Below, piece after piece: positions 1 to 7,013 of a stretch of 7,050 bases of DNA. The stretch is from Puniceicoccales bacterium (GTDB lineage: Bacteria > Verrucomicrobiota > Verrucomicrobiia > Opitutales > JAIRLM01). The DNA lies in the NCBI GenBank assembly GCA_031258995.1, contig JAIRMB010000047.1:1-7050 (forward strand). Reading direction: 5' to 3'. Position numbers and translations under genes: made by a program. Numbering within the stretch: the first letter of the stretch is position 1; each line of letters opens with the position of its first letter. The notes beneath the pieces were generated by a model. It saw only the letters and a program-made list of their open reading frames with translations. It ran no database searches and had not been told where the DNA came from.

Positions 1-611
1 TCCACGAACTTTGGATTCCGCTCCGATCCACACCGCTTTGGGGCCATCTTCCTACAGTTCTGTCCTTTGCATTCACTTTTCTAGTAATTTCTGGCTCAGG
101 AAACGCCGTAAATTTGACTGACGGCGTTGACGGCCTTGCCGCCGGCTGCTCCATCGCCACGGGCTGTGCACTTGCGGCAGTGTGCCTTAGCGTTGATCGG
201 AGCGGATTACCGGCCGTACCCGGTGCAGCGGAATTGGCTGTCCTCTTGATGGCCCTCGCGGGCGCGCTACTGGCTTTTTTTTGGTATAATTGCCAGCCGG
301 CTCGCATTTTCATGGGCGACAGCGGCTCGCTCGCTATCGGCGGGCTCCTGGGCAGCGCCGCCCTGCTAATTCGACAGCCCTTTCTGCTGGCCGTTATGGG
401 CGGAGTTTTTGTATTGGAAGCACTTTCCGTTCTGCTTCAGGTCCACTATTTCCGCTGGACCGGCGGTCGCCGCATTTTCCGCATGGCGCCCTTACATCAC
501 CATTTCGAATTGGGCGGTTGGCCGGAAAGTCTTGTGGTGGGCCGTTTTTTGATTACGACCCTGCTCTTCTGTGCAGCAGGACTGGCGCTACACTTTTTGT
601 CACGATCCTAG
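1..611 (+). CDS. mraY: Phospho-N-acetylmuramoyl-pentapeptide-transferase (MraY), C-terminal part
   Basis: Integral membrane enzyme that transfers phospho-MurNAc-pentapeptide from UDP to undecaprenyl phosphate, forming lipid I for peptidoglycan synthesis. The reading frame is open from base 3, so the gene starts before the window; 202 codons remain of a family usually near 360. Visible family motifs, in order, are NAVNLTDGVDGLAAG (around 102-146), the acidic active-site loop FMGDSGS (309-329), and the HHHFE motif (495-509) followed by GGWPE. Between and after them lie several hydrophobic segments, as expected for the last membrane helices. The motifs are intact, so the enzyme looks functional. 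In most bacteria mraY sits inside the dcw cluster, followed by murD and ftsW. Here the next gene is sufD on the opposite strand, with stop codons 6 bases apart and no terminator visible, so this is the end of that cluster or a broken cluster. Confidence 0.96.
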   Translation, partial: HELWIPLRSTPLWGHLPTVLSFAFTFLVISGSGNAVNLTDGVDGLAAGCSIATGCALAAVCLSVDRSGLPAVPGAAELAVLLMALAGALLAFFWYNCQPARIFMGDSGSLAIGGLLGSAALLIRQPFLLAVMGGVFVLEALSVLLQVHYFRWTGGRRIFRMAPLHHHFELGGWPESLVVGRFLITTLLFCAAGLALHFLSRS

Positions 612-617
612 GCTAAT

Positions 618-1265
618 TCACGGCAGCGGCAATCTGTATACTACTGGAAAGTGACGAGTTATTTCATCGGCAAAGGCATCACAGAGCAATTTACGGGCGC
701 AATTTTGATCCAATCCTCTGGAGCGCATGTAAAAGAGCTGTTGCGGATTCGGTCCGCCGACCGTTGTGCCGTGGCTGCAGCGGGCGTCCGGTGCGGCGAT
801 GTCCAGGATCGGTAAGGTCCGCAGTTGGGTAGACGGCGAAAGGCGTAGGTTTTTATTGCATAAAATGCTGGAACAGCAGAGGGCCCCGCGTGGGACCGTG
901 ACGCGGCCGACGAGGGATAGGTCCGCGCGGTCCGCGCCGATGGAATTGAGTCGGCAGAGCGAATGACTATCTGAAGCGCTATGCCGCAGAGAGATAGAAA
1001 GTGAAAGGGACCTATTGGCGGAACCGATGACCAGGCCGTAGACTTCCACCCGTGCGCCGGGACCGGTCAGATCGATTTCTACCACACGCTGAAAATTTTC
1101 TTCTACCGGAGCGGCATGAAGAAAATAGCGGAAGCGGACTCCTTCGCCAATCGTCAGCCGGATGGGGGTACGATCATCTAAGCAACGGTCGCAATAGAAA
1201 CAGCCCAAGTCGTCTTTTTCTAAGCCGTAGCCGGACGGACCGGAGAGCAATTCGGCCGCACTCAC
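618..1265 (-). CDS. sufD: SufD-like Fe-S cluster assembly protein, half-length
   Basis: Partner of SufB and SufC in the SUF Fe-S scaffold complex. The C-terminal third is clearly SufD/SufB family: CSHGTTVG (163-170), with His165 matching the functionally important histidine of SufD, then [10 protein letters not shown] and the helical [11 protein letters not shown]. Residues about 34-150 look like beta-helix strands. The protein is only 215 residues, against roughly 400 or more usually, and lacks the N-terminal helical domain and first part of the beta-helix. The start is a GTG whose last two bases belong to sufB's TGA stop (GTGA), with GGAG 10 bases upstream (1276-1279), so translation is probably coupled to sufB. 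No remnant of the missing half can lie upstream, because sufB is complete and abuts. It has ten cysteines, including Cys22-x2-Cys25-x2-Cys28. It could be a minimal working SufD or a decaying one; the intact C-terminus favours the former. Confidence 0.82.
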   Translation of the reverse strand: MSAAELLSGPSGYGLEKDDLGCFYCDRCLDDRTPIRLTIGEGVRFRYFLHAAPVEENFQRVVEIDLTGPGARVEVYGLVIGSANRSLSLSISLRHSASDSHSLCRLNSIGADRADLSLVGRVTVPRGALCCSSILCNKNLRLSPSTQLRTLPILDIAAPDARCSHGTTVGGPNPQQLFYMRSRGLDQNCARKLLCDAFADEITRHFPVVYRLPLP

Positions 1266-2662
1266 GGCACCGATTCTCCAGACCCTATGTCATCCATCTC
1301 CATTTCAATCAGCCTTTTAAGCTCAACTCCATACTCCATAGGGAATTCGCGAATGAGGTCGCTGAAAAATCCGTTGACCATCAGACCGAGGGCTCCACGT
1401 TCGTCTAAACCCCTAGACCGAAGGTAGAAAAGCTGCTCGTCGGAGATTTTGGAGACGGAAGCCTCGTGCTCAACGGTACAGCCTTCCCCCTGACAGTGAA
1501 TTTCTGGAAATGTCTGGGAAATAGCCTCTTCTCCGAGAAGTAGTGCATCACAGCGGCTGTGACTGCGGCAGTGGTCGGCGCTGGGAGCCAGGAAAATTTT
1601 GCCCCGGTAGGTGGCCGCTCCATTCCCGATGGAGAGGGATTTGGCGATGAGCTGAGAGCTAGTGCGAGGAGCCAGATGGATCGCCCGTGCTCCCGTATCC
1701 TGCCGTTGGCCATTGTGGGCGACGGAGATAGATAGCACTTCGCCGCGAGCCCGTTCGCCAGCCAGGAGGAGGGCAGGATACTTCATAGTGAGCCGGGATC
1801 CTATGTTGCAGTCAATCCAACGAATCTCCGCGTCTTCGAACGCTTTAGCGCGCTTGGTGACCAGATTATACACGTTGTCGGACCAATTTTGTACGGTAAC
1901 GTACTGTACCTTAGCGCCCGCCAAAGCAAAAACTTCCACTACCGCCGCATGCAGGGTCGTTGTTTCGAAGCGCGGCGCAGTACAACCTTCCAGGTAAATA
2001 ACTTCCGCATTTTCCCCAACGATAATGAGGGTCCGCTCGAATTGGCCAAACTGTTCTGCGTTGATACGAAAATAAGCCTGCAGCGGTTGAGCAACTTTTA
2101 CGTCCGGAGGAATATAGATGAAGCTGCCACCGCTGAAGGCGGCACCGTTGAGCGCGGCGAAGAGGTTGTCGCTGGAAGAGACGAGGGTACCGAAATAGGG
2201 CCGAAAGATTTCTTCGTGATCCCGTAGCCCTTCCGAGGAACTTACAAATATAACACCTTGCCTAATAAGGTCTTCCTTAAGATTGGCGTAAGCCATTTCG
2301 CTATCGAATTGGGCCTCCACGCCGGCGAGAAATTTTCGCTCTTTTTCCGGAACGCCCAGCCGGTCAAAGGTTCGTTTCACTTCTTCCGGCACTTCTTCCC
2401 AATTTCGTTTTGGAAATTGTTCATGCGCAAGATAATAGCGGATATTTCCGTAGTCTAAGTCTTCTTTCTTTAGGGGGGCCCAATCCGGCATGGCAAGTTT
2501 TTGAAAAATTTCTAATGACTTCAGTCGGAATGATAATAACCAGCCCGGTTCCCCTTTAAGTCGCGAAATATGACGCACCGTTTGTTCACTGAGGCCGCGG
2601 CCGACATCGTGGGCGTAGTCCGTACGGTAGAAAAAGTCGCTATCGGGACTACCATTATCCAT
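1262..2662 (-). CDS. sufB: SufB, Fe-S cluster assembly scaffold protein
   Basis: Core scaffold of the cytoplasmic SUF system; it accepts persulfide sulfur and, with SufC and SufD, builds nascent Fe-S clusters. Length is 466 residues from the ATG at 2662-2660, within the usual 460-500. The N-terminus has the typical [22 protein letters not shown] pattern (residues 23-50). IYIPPDV (182-188) and EGCTAP (225-230) follow. Cys227 corresponds to E. coli Cys254, and Cys371 (SRCDALLLG) to Cys405. [10 protein letters not shown] (397-406) holds the His-Glu pair equivalent to E. coli His433/Glu434, and RSRG and GLMVNGF end the conserved core. All key residues are present. An upstream in-frame GTG at 2692 would add ten residues and overlap sufC by 38 bases. 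I prefer the ATG, which overlaps sufC by only 8 bases and begins nearer the family N-terminus. Its stop overlaps the sufD start. Confidence 0.95.
   Translation of the reverse strand: MDNGSPDSDFFYRTDYAHDVGRGLSEQTVRHISRLKGEPGWLLSFRLKSLEIFQKLAMPDWAPLKKEDLDYGNIRYYLAHEQFPKRNWEEVPEEVKRTFDRLGVPEKERKFLAGVEAQFDSEMAYANLKEDLIRQGVIFVSSSEGLRDHEEIFRPYFGTLVSSSDNLFAALNGAAFSGGSFIYIPPDVKVAQPLQAYFRINAEQFGQFERTLIIVGENAEVIYLEGCTAPRFETTTLHAAVVEVFALAGAKVQYVTVQNWSDNVYNLVTKRAKAFEDAEIRWIDCNIGSRLTMKYPALLLAGERARGEVLSISVAHNGQRQDTGARAIHLAPRTSSQLIAKSLSIGNGAATYRGKIFLAPSADHCRSHSRCDALLLGEEAISQTFPEIHCQGEGCTVEHEASVSKISDEQLFYLRSRGLDERGALGLMVNGFFSDLIREFPMEYGVELKRLIEMEMDDIGSGESVP
1276..1279 (-). promoter_or_regulatory. Ribosome binding site for sufD
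   Basis: A GGAG core on the minus strand lies 10 bases before the GTG at 1265-1263, inside the 3' end of sufB. It supports the short GTG-initiated sufD reading over any later start. Confidence 0.5.
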
Positions 2663-3407
2663 TCCGCTCTTTCGCAAACATTTGAAATCCACGCCGTTCG
2701 ACTTCGATTGCCAGTTCGGGACCGCCGGAACCGGTCAGCCGGCCTCCATGCAGTATGAGCACACTATCGGGCGCTAAAAAATCTAAGAGCTTTCGGCTGT
2801 GAGTGACAAGAAGGATTCCGGTTCCCGCTTCCCGAAGCCGACGGAGCGTTTTCCCTACGAGGCCCAGGGCATCTACGTCTAAACCGCTATCGATTTCATC
2901 GAGAAGAATAAAGGCCGGTTTTAAAAGCAAAATTTGCAACAGTTCGCAGCGCTTTCGTTCCCCACCGGAGAAGCCCTCATTGACGGAACGGTTTGCCCAG
3001 GAACGGTCCATGGAAAGACTCCCCAGCGCTTCGTAAAATTCATTATAAAAAGAAATTACGTCAAATACCTCGCCCGGCGGGAGCCGCGCTTGGCGGGCAC
3101 TCTTGAGCAGCTGGGCGACGGAGACCCCTGGCAGGTCAATGGGGTTTTGAAAGGCTAAAAAAATGCCCCGGCGGGAGCGTTCTTCCGGCAAGAAATTGTT
3201 TATCGGTACGTTGTTCAATAAAATTTGCCCGGCGAATGGCCGATAGTCCGGATGGCCGGCGATGGCTTTCAGCAGAGAACTTTTCCCGGCGCCGTTGGGT
3301 CCCATGAGTACGTGCAACCCACCGCCGTCGATATCAAAGCTAACATTCTCTATGAGAATATTTTCCCCCTGTCGGAGAGATAAATTTTGCAGGGATAGTA
3401 CGCCCAC
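2655..3407 (-). CDS. sufC: SufC, Fe-S cluster assembly ATPase
   Basis: ABC-type ATPase of the SUF system, soluble, driving conformational change in the SufB-SufD scaffold. It is 250 residues, the usual SufC length. Motifs in order: Walker A GPNGAGKS (36-43), Q-loop FQNP (86-89) followed by the SufC-typical [10 protein letters not shown] signature SGGERKR (147-153), Walker B ILLDE (167-171), D-loop SGLD (174-177) and switch His203 in VTHS. The SGGE(R/K)KR signature and LDE.DSGLD.DAL separate it from transporter ATPases, and adjacency to sufB and sufD confirms it. The start is a GTG at 3407-3405 with no good Shine-Dalgarno sequence, 11 bases after the stop of the rluB-type gene, so it may depend on coupling. 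It comes before sufB here, whereas sufB-sufC-sufD is the more familiar order. Confidence 0.96.
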   Translation of the reverse strand: MGVLSLQNLSLRQGENILIENVSFDIDGGGLHVLMGPNGAGKSSLLKAIAGHPDYRPFAGQILLNNVPINNFLPEERSRRGIFLAFQNPIDLPGVSVAQLLKSARQARLPPGEVFDVISFYNEFYEALGSLSMDRSWANRSVNEGFSGGERKRCELLQILLLKPAFILLDEIDSGLDVDALGLVGKTLRRLREAGTGILLVTHSRKLLDFLAPDSVLILHGGRLTGSGGPELAIEVERRGFQMFAKERNG

Positions 3408-3418
3408 TACCGGATGAA

Positions 3419-4183
3419 CTATGGAGTCCGAAAGGAGTCCGTCAAGCGGTCCGGATTTTGCAGGAGAGCAGCCACCTGCGCTTCCGTGAGCCGTCGGTGG
3501 CGGCCAGGCGGGAGAGTGCCCAGTCCGAAGGAGCCGATGCGATAGCGGATCAGCTGTCGGACTTCGTAGCCGAGAGCGCCCAACATACGTCTAATGTGTC
3601 GTTTCCTACCGGCGTGGAGTACGATGGTGATCTGTCTTTGGCACTTGGCGAGGACACGCAGGGAATGGAGCGTGAGCCGTTCGCCGCCCTCTTCCACTCC
3701 CGCCCGTAGCACGCGTTGATGATTTTCTTCCAGCGGTTTATCGATTGTGACGTGATAAAATTTTTCGATACCTCGGGAAGGGTGCAGGAGTGCTGCCGCC
3801 AACGAACCGTCGTCTGTCAGGAGCACCAATCCTTCGCTATTTTTGTCTAATCGTCCACAGCAGATGAGTTTGCGTTGCCTATGGAGGGGAAGAAGGGCGT
3901 AGATGGTTTTTCCATCGCCGTGGTGCGGGTCACTGTGCGTGCAGAGATAGCCGCGCGGCTTATGAAGGGCTATGACCGTGGGGGACTTCCTCTTGGGCAA
4001 GCGAATTTCCTCGCCGTGGAAGGTGATCGTACTTTCGCCGGCCCGAATGAGCATGCCCAATTGGGCCCTCTGGCCATTTACAAGTACCTCACCACGAGAA
4101 ATCGCATCCTCGGCCCGTCGACGGGAACAAATTCCGCAGAGAGAAAGATAGCGCTGAAGCCGCATGAATTGTCCATTCGTCAT
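3419..4183 (-). CDS. rluB: RsuA/RluB-family pseudouridine synthase
   Basis: Converts a specific uridine of rRNA to pseudouridine; RluB acts on 23S rRNA, RsuA on 16S. It is 254 residues. An N-terminal S4 RNA-binding domain occupies about residues 7-60 (MRLQRYLSLCGICSRR, then GEVLVNG). The catalytic domain follows, with HKPRGYLCT (74-82) and the active-site motif GRLDKNSEGLVLLTDDG, whose catalytic aspartate is Asp113. GRKRHIRRM..ALGYEV.QLIR near the C-terminus is the conserved closing block. The family is sure, but the exact paralogue (RluB, RsuA, RluE or RluF) is inferred. The start is ATG at 4183; an in-frame ATG at 4165 gives MRLQRYL, which matches the usual family N-terminus better, and neither has a clear ribosome binding site. 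It appears to be the first gene of the leftward rluB-sufC-sufB-sufD group. Confidence 0.92.
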   Translation of the reverse strand: MTNGQFMRLQRYLSLCGICSRRRAEDAISRGEVLVNGQRAQLGMLIRAGESTITFHGEEIRLPKRKSPTVIALHKPRGYLCTHSDPHHGDGKTIYALLPLHRQRKLICCGRLDKNSEGLVLLTDDGSLAAALLHPSRGIEKFYHVTIDKPLEENHQRVLRAGVEEGGERLTLHSLRVLAKCQRQITIVLHAGRKRHIRRMLGALGYEVRQLIRYRIGSFGLGTLPPGRHRRLTEAQVAALLQNPDRLTDSFRTP

Positions 4184-4264
4184 TGGCCGGAGAGAGTGCG
4201 GTGGCGGTCCCGGAGCAAGCTTTTCCCTTGCGCCTGACCTGATCCGCCATTGCCTCTTCTAGCA
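4184..4264. other. Divergent gap between rluB-type gene and trxB
   Basis: This 81-base stretch separates two oppositely directed genes and should hold, or lie close to, promoters for the suf group and for trxB. I see no convincing -35/-10 pair on either strand and no Shine-Dalgarno before either start. A small inverted repeat GCAAG-N7-CTTGC sits at 4215-4231; it is too short to call an operator or hairpin with confidence. Promoters may lie inside the flanking coding starts. Confidence 0.4.
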
Positions 4265-5203
4265 ATGGGCAATGTTGTGGAGCGGCGGACTATCGTAGTG
4301 GGGAGTGGCTGCGCGGGACTGACGGCCGCCCTCTATTTGGCGCGAGCAGGGCTGGGGCCGCTGGTGATCGATGGGGACCGTCCGGGTGGGCAACTTACGC
4401 AAACATCTGCGGTGGAAAACTACCCTGGATTTCCCGATGGCATCGGCGGCTACGAGCTAGTGGACCGCATGCGACGGCAGGCGGAACGCTTCGGTGCGGA
4501 ATTCGCTGGAGACCAAATCGAGATGCTCTCTCTCCAGGGGAAGCAAAAAATTTTGCAGGGCAAAGAGAAACCTTACCAGTGCCAGGCACTGGTAATAGCT
4601 ACCGGATCTGCCCCTGTCCCGCTAAATGTCCCCGGCGAAAAAGAATACGCCTCCGGGGGCGGAGTAAGTTTTTGCGCGACCTGCGATGGGCCATTCTATC
4701 GCGGTAAGATCGTTGCTGTGGTCGGTGGCGGGGACAGCGCCGCGGAGGAAGCGCTGTTTCTGGCCCAATTCTGCGAAAAAGTCTATTTGGTGCACAGAAG
4801 GGACCGCCTGCGAGCGTCTAAGATTATGGCAGAGCGTGTGTTAGCCTGCAAAAGGATTGAACTGCTCTGGAACCGTGTGGTACTATCGGCGGAAGGCGAC
4901 GGCAAACGGATGAATGCGGTAATGCTTAAGGACGCAGGGACGGGGCAAATTTCCCATTTATCCTGCGCAGCACTCTTTATTTCCGTCGGCCATCGGCCCA
5001 ATTCCGCCTTCGCAGCCGGAGTTCTAGGGCTGGACGAAAATGGCTACTTTCGAAGTGGGTGCGCTGACCCAGTCAGCAGCGCCGTACCTGGCATTTTTTT
5101 GGCAGGCGACTGTTCCGACCCGCTCTATCGACAGGCCATCGTCGCGGCCGGAACTGGTGCTCGAGCGGCCATCGCCGCTGAACGCTGGCTGTTGTCCCAA
5201 TAA
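4265..5203 (+). CDS. trxB: Thioredoxin reductase (NADPH, FAD-dependent)
   Basis: Low-molecular-weight thioredoxin reductase, passing electrons from NADPH via FAD and a redox disulfide to thioredoxin in the cytoplasm. The product is 312 residues, normal for the family. Motifs (numbered from the ATG at 4265): FAD-binding GSGCAG (13-18), with Cys16 where proline is usual; GGQLTQT..VENYPGFP (41-57); redox pair CATC (137-140) in SFCATCDGPFYRGK; NADPH-binding GGGDSAAEEA (154-163); HRRDRLRAS (177-185), whose basic residues recognise the NADPH 2'-phosphate; and the late FAD motif LAGDCSD (279-285) followed by QAIVAAGTG. All catalytic elements are present. A TTG at 4250 would add five residues, and a GTG at 4277 would remove four; ATG gives the best family-like N-terminus. 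No Shine-Dalgarno is visible. It faces away from the rluB-suf group and ends before a strong terminator. Confidence 0.96.
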   Translation: MGNVVERRTIVVGSGCAGLTAALYLARAGLGPLVIDGDRPGGQLTQTSAVENYPGFPDGIGGYELVDRMRRQAERFGAEFAGDQIEMLSLQGKQKILQGKEKPYQCQALVIATGSAPVPLNVPGEKEYASGGGVSFCATCDGPFYRGKIVAVVGGGDSAAEEALFLAQFCEKVYLVHRRDRLRASKIMAERVLACKRIELLWNRVVLSAEGDGKRMNAVMLKDAGTGQISHLSCAALFISVGHRPNSAFAAGVLGLDENGYFRSGCADPVSSAVPGIFLAGDCSDPLYRQAIVAAGTGARAAIAAERWLLSQ

Positions 5204-5249
5204 AACCCGTGGGGGGGTACCTCGCACTCCAACATCAGTCACGAAAAAT

Positions 5250-5278
5250 AAAAGAGCCCGCAATGCGGGCTCTTTTTT
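5250..5278. terminator. Bidirectional intrinsic terminator
   Basis: A perfect 12-base-pair stem (5250-5261 AAAAGAGCCCGC with 5265-5276) closes on a three-base AAT loop and is followed by a T run to 5278. On the minus strand the A run at the left end becomes the T tract, so it can stop transcription both ways. It sits 47 bases after the trxB stop and about 80 bases after the stop of the leftward 533-residue gene, exactly where two convergent units meet. Confidence 0.93.
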
Positions 5279-5356
5279 CAGTCATACCAAAAGACCCAAT
5301 CCTGTACGCCACACGTGCGAGGAGCAGGACCGGAAATTCCAGCGCTTACGGACCAC

Positions 5357-6958
5357 TTACTTTTTAACAGCAGAAGGATCTTCTTTTTTGCCTTTAGCAG
5401 CGTCATCCTTCTTCGCCACCGACGGCAGAGCATAATTTGCAGCTGCATCTTGAGCCGCAACGAGCTTCTTACGCGCAGAATCCAGAGCTTCATACAGCCC
5501 TTTAAGGCTCGTATTTTCATTCAGCTTTGTATCCGAATGGATGAACTCGACGACCGCAGCAACCGAAGATTCCTTCTTCCCCTTCGCATCACCGACTTTC
5601 ACCGACTCCGCGTCCACTTTCGCGGCTTCTAAAGCCGCCCCGATGCCCTTCACAACTTCCGCACGGAACATGTACAGTGAGTCAATGACGGCTTGGGCCC
5701 CGGCCACGTTGGCATCGCCAATTGCAGCGGAGGAGGAGAGACCGGAAGGCCTCGCGAACAAACTGGAAATCGGAAACGAACCAACTACATCCGCCAACAT
5801 CGTATTGAATTGATCTTGCGTAGTCTCTTTCGTAACCGTGGGCTTCGAAGGCGGTGGCGGCATAACGGGCACCCCCGTGCCGCTTACCAATCCATACAGG
5901 CCAGTCTCCCTTATGTATTTAACACAACCATCGGCCATCGAACCAATAATGGCCTCTACACTACCACCGTCACAGGGAGAGGTTCCGGTCTTCACAAACA
6001 AATCTTTGCCAGACGTGGTGAGTGCCGAGAGCAAAGAAACCCCCTTGTCAGTATCTGCACCCGTTTTAGAGAGTTCGATCGCGATCGGCTTCGCGATGTA
6101 GCTGCTTTCGGATTTGGTAAGTAAATCAGAGAGCGGCTTGCAAGCAGACAAACAATGCGCGACGAACCCTTTTCCGTACGCTGTATTCCCACTCGACACG
6201 GTGGAAAATCCCTCATCGATGGTAAGCGTGTGGAGAAATGTATCGTTAAATCTTTCCGCGACAGAGTCATCGGGTTTCTTGCTTTCGTTCAAGGAAAAAA
6301 TATCTCCCCCAACAGAGAACTTAGCCTGAATGGCCTTATTCATGGCAGAACAAAACTCTGCCACATCCTTGTTGCCCTTCTTAAGCGCAGTCGGGGAAAT
6401 CGCCATCCCATGGTCCTTAGCGGCCGTTTGGGCAAATTCCAAGAATTGACCTAGATCTTTCACAACGACAGACTTACCGCCCGGGAGAGTAAAGGTCGTT
6501 TCCTTAACGGAAATAAAATCAACATTAGCTATGGTAAGATGTAACGCGACACTGGGCGCAGCACGCACGACCTTCGTCAAAACGCCTACTACGTCCTTCA
6601 ACTCCGGAGAAACGCCGTCCGTGTTCGACGCGGCAATGGCGCGAGTAACCGCAATATGGGTCACCAGGGACGCAATCCCGAGCGAAAGGAAGGCCAAAAC
6701 CCAATAGAGAACCTTCTGGCCGGTCGTCAGGCCCGTGGCCTTAGCAATGGCATCCAACTGATCCGCGGCGTCTGAACACAAACCGGTTTTTCTGAGCACG
6801 GCCGTCGCTTCCGTCAGATCAGCGGCACCCACCAATGGAGCAATGCTCGTGATATTATCTGCACCATATTCCTCCTTTAGCGCCGACCGCACCTGAGACA
6901 GAAGCGTCGAGGAAAGGTGGTACTTTTGGAAAAGGCCCAATTCGTTTGCTGATGACAT
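5357..6958 (-). CDS. Unrecognised 533-residue protein with one membrane segment
   Basis: I do not recognise this protein. It starts at an ATG with AAGGAG 7 bases upstream and ends before a strong terminator, so the gene is well supported. There is no N-terminal signal peptide. Residues 1-80 are polar and probably helical, and one hydrophobic segment (about 83-108, with AFLSLGIASLV) could span a membrane. A long soluble region of about 110-360 follows, then a proline-rich linker PVMPPPPSKP (364-373), a second mainly helical part (about 378-510) rich in alanine, and a lysine/alanine/aspartate-rich tail. AKGKKE occurs twice, at about 458-463 and 521-526. No catalytic motif, Walker motif or metal-binding cluster is visible. 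Possibilities are a membrane-anchored structural or host-interaction protein, but this is only a guess from architecture. It appears to be transcribed alone. Confidence 0.88.
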   Translation of the reverse strand: MSSANELGLFQKYHLSSTLLSQVRSALKEEYGADNITSIAPLVGAADLTEATAVLRKTGLCSDAADQLDAIAKATGLTTGQKVLYWVLAFLSLGIASLVTHIAVTRAIAASNTDGVSPELKDVVGVLTKVVRAAPSVALHLTIANVDFISVKETTFTLPGGKSVVVKDLGQFLEFAQTAAKDHGMAISPTALKKGNKDVAEFCSAMNKAIQAKFSVGGDIFSLNESKKPDDSVAERFNDTFLHTLTIDEGFSTVSSGNTAYGKGFVAHCLSACKPLSDLLTKSESSYIAKPIAIELSKTGADTDKGVSLLSALTTSGKDLFVKTGTSPCDGGSVEAIIGSMADGCVKYIRETGLYGLVSGTGVPVMPPPPSKPTVTKETTQDQFNTMLADVVGSFPISSLFARPSGLSSSAAIGDANVAGAQAVIDSLYMFRAEVVKGIGAALEAAKVDAESVKVGDAKGKKESSVAAVVEFIHSDTKLNENTSLKGLYEALDSARKKLVAAQDAAANYALPSVAKKDDAAKGKKEDPSAVKK

Positions 6959-6965
6959 ATTTTTT

Positions 6966-6971
6966 CTCCTT
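6966..6971 (-). promoter_or_regulatory. Ribosome binding site of the 533-residue gene
   Basis: AAGGAG on the minus strand lies 7 bases before the ATG at 6958-6956. It is the best Shine-Dalgarno sequence in the window and fixes this start. Confidence 0.85.
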
Positions 6972-6976
6972 CATCC

Positions 6977-7013
6977 ATTAGAAGGTGTGACGCCCAGAAA
7001 GCAAGTTTTTTTT
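6977..7013 (-). promoter_or_regulatory. Candidate sigma-70-type promoter with upstream A-tract
   Basis: On the minus strand, TTGCTT (6999-7004) and TCTAAT (6977-6982) are separated by 16 bases; the second matches TATAAT in five of six positions and the first keeps the TTG. A run of eight A (7006-7013) lies directly upstream of the -35 box, where an UP element would be, with another homopolymer tract at 7025-7031. Transcription would begin very near the ribosome binding site, leaving a leader of only about a dozen bases. This is a reading by eye and the -35 match is weak. Confidence 0.4.

Noticed and set aside
285..290. Perfect TATAAT sequence inside mraY
   Set aside because: It encodes part of the conserved Trp-Tyr-Asn of MraY and has no -35 box at suitable distance (TTGATG at 246-251 is 33 bases away) and no downstream gene on that strand.
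618..1265. SufD shortened by a frameshift, with its first half in another frame
   Set aside because: The region directly upstream is a complete sufB ending in the overlapping stop codon, so there is no room for a hidden N-terminal half.
290..2227. Open frames opposite or within mraY, sufD and sufB (for example 290-616, 1052-1408, 1405-1713, 1889-2227)
   Set aside because: Their translations show no family features and they overlap genes with clear conserved motifs; they are coding shadows.
4215..4231. Inverted repeat GCAAG-N7-CTTGC in the rluB/trxB gap as an operator or terminator
   Set aside because: A five-base stem is expected by chance and the T run is inside the loop, not after the stem.
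5211..5217. Seven-G run after trxB as a quadruplex or slippage site
   Set aside because: It is a single isolated G run outside any coding region, so neither a quadruplex nor phase variation is supported.
5541..6454. Rightward open frames opposite the 533-residue gene (for example 5541-5813, 5693-6124, 6155-6454)
   Set aside because: They are short and lack ribosome binding sites, while the leftward frame is continuous over 1.6 kb with a strong ribosome binding site and a terminator.
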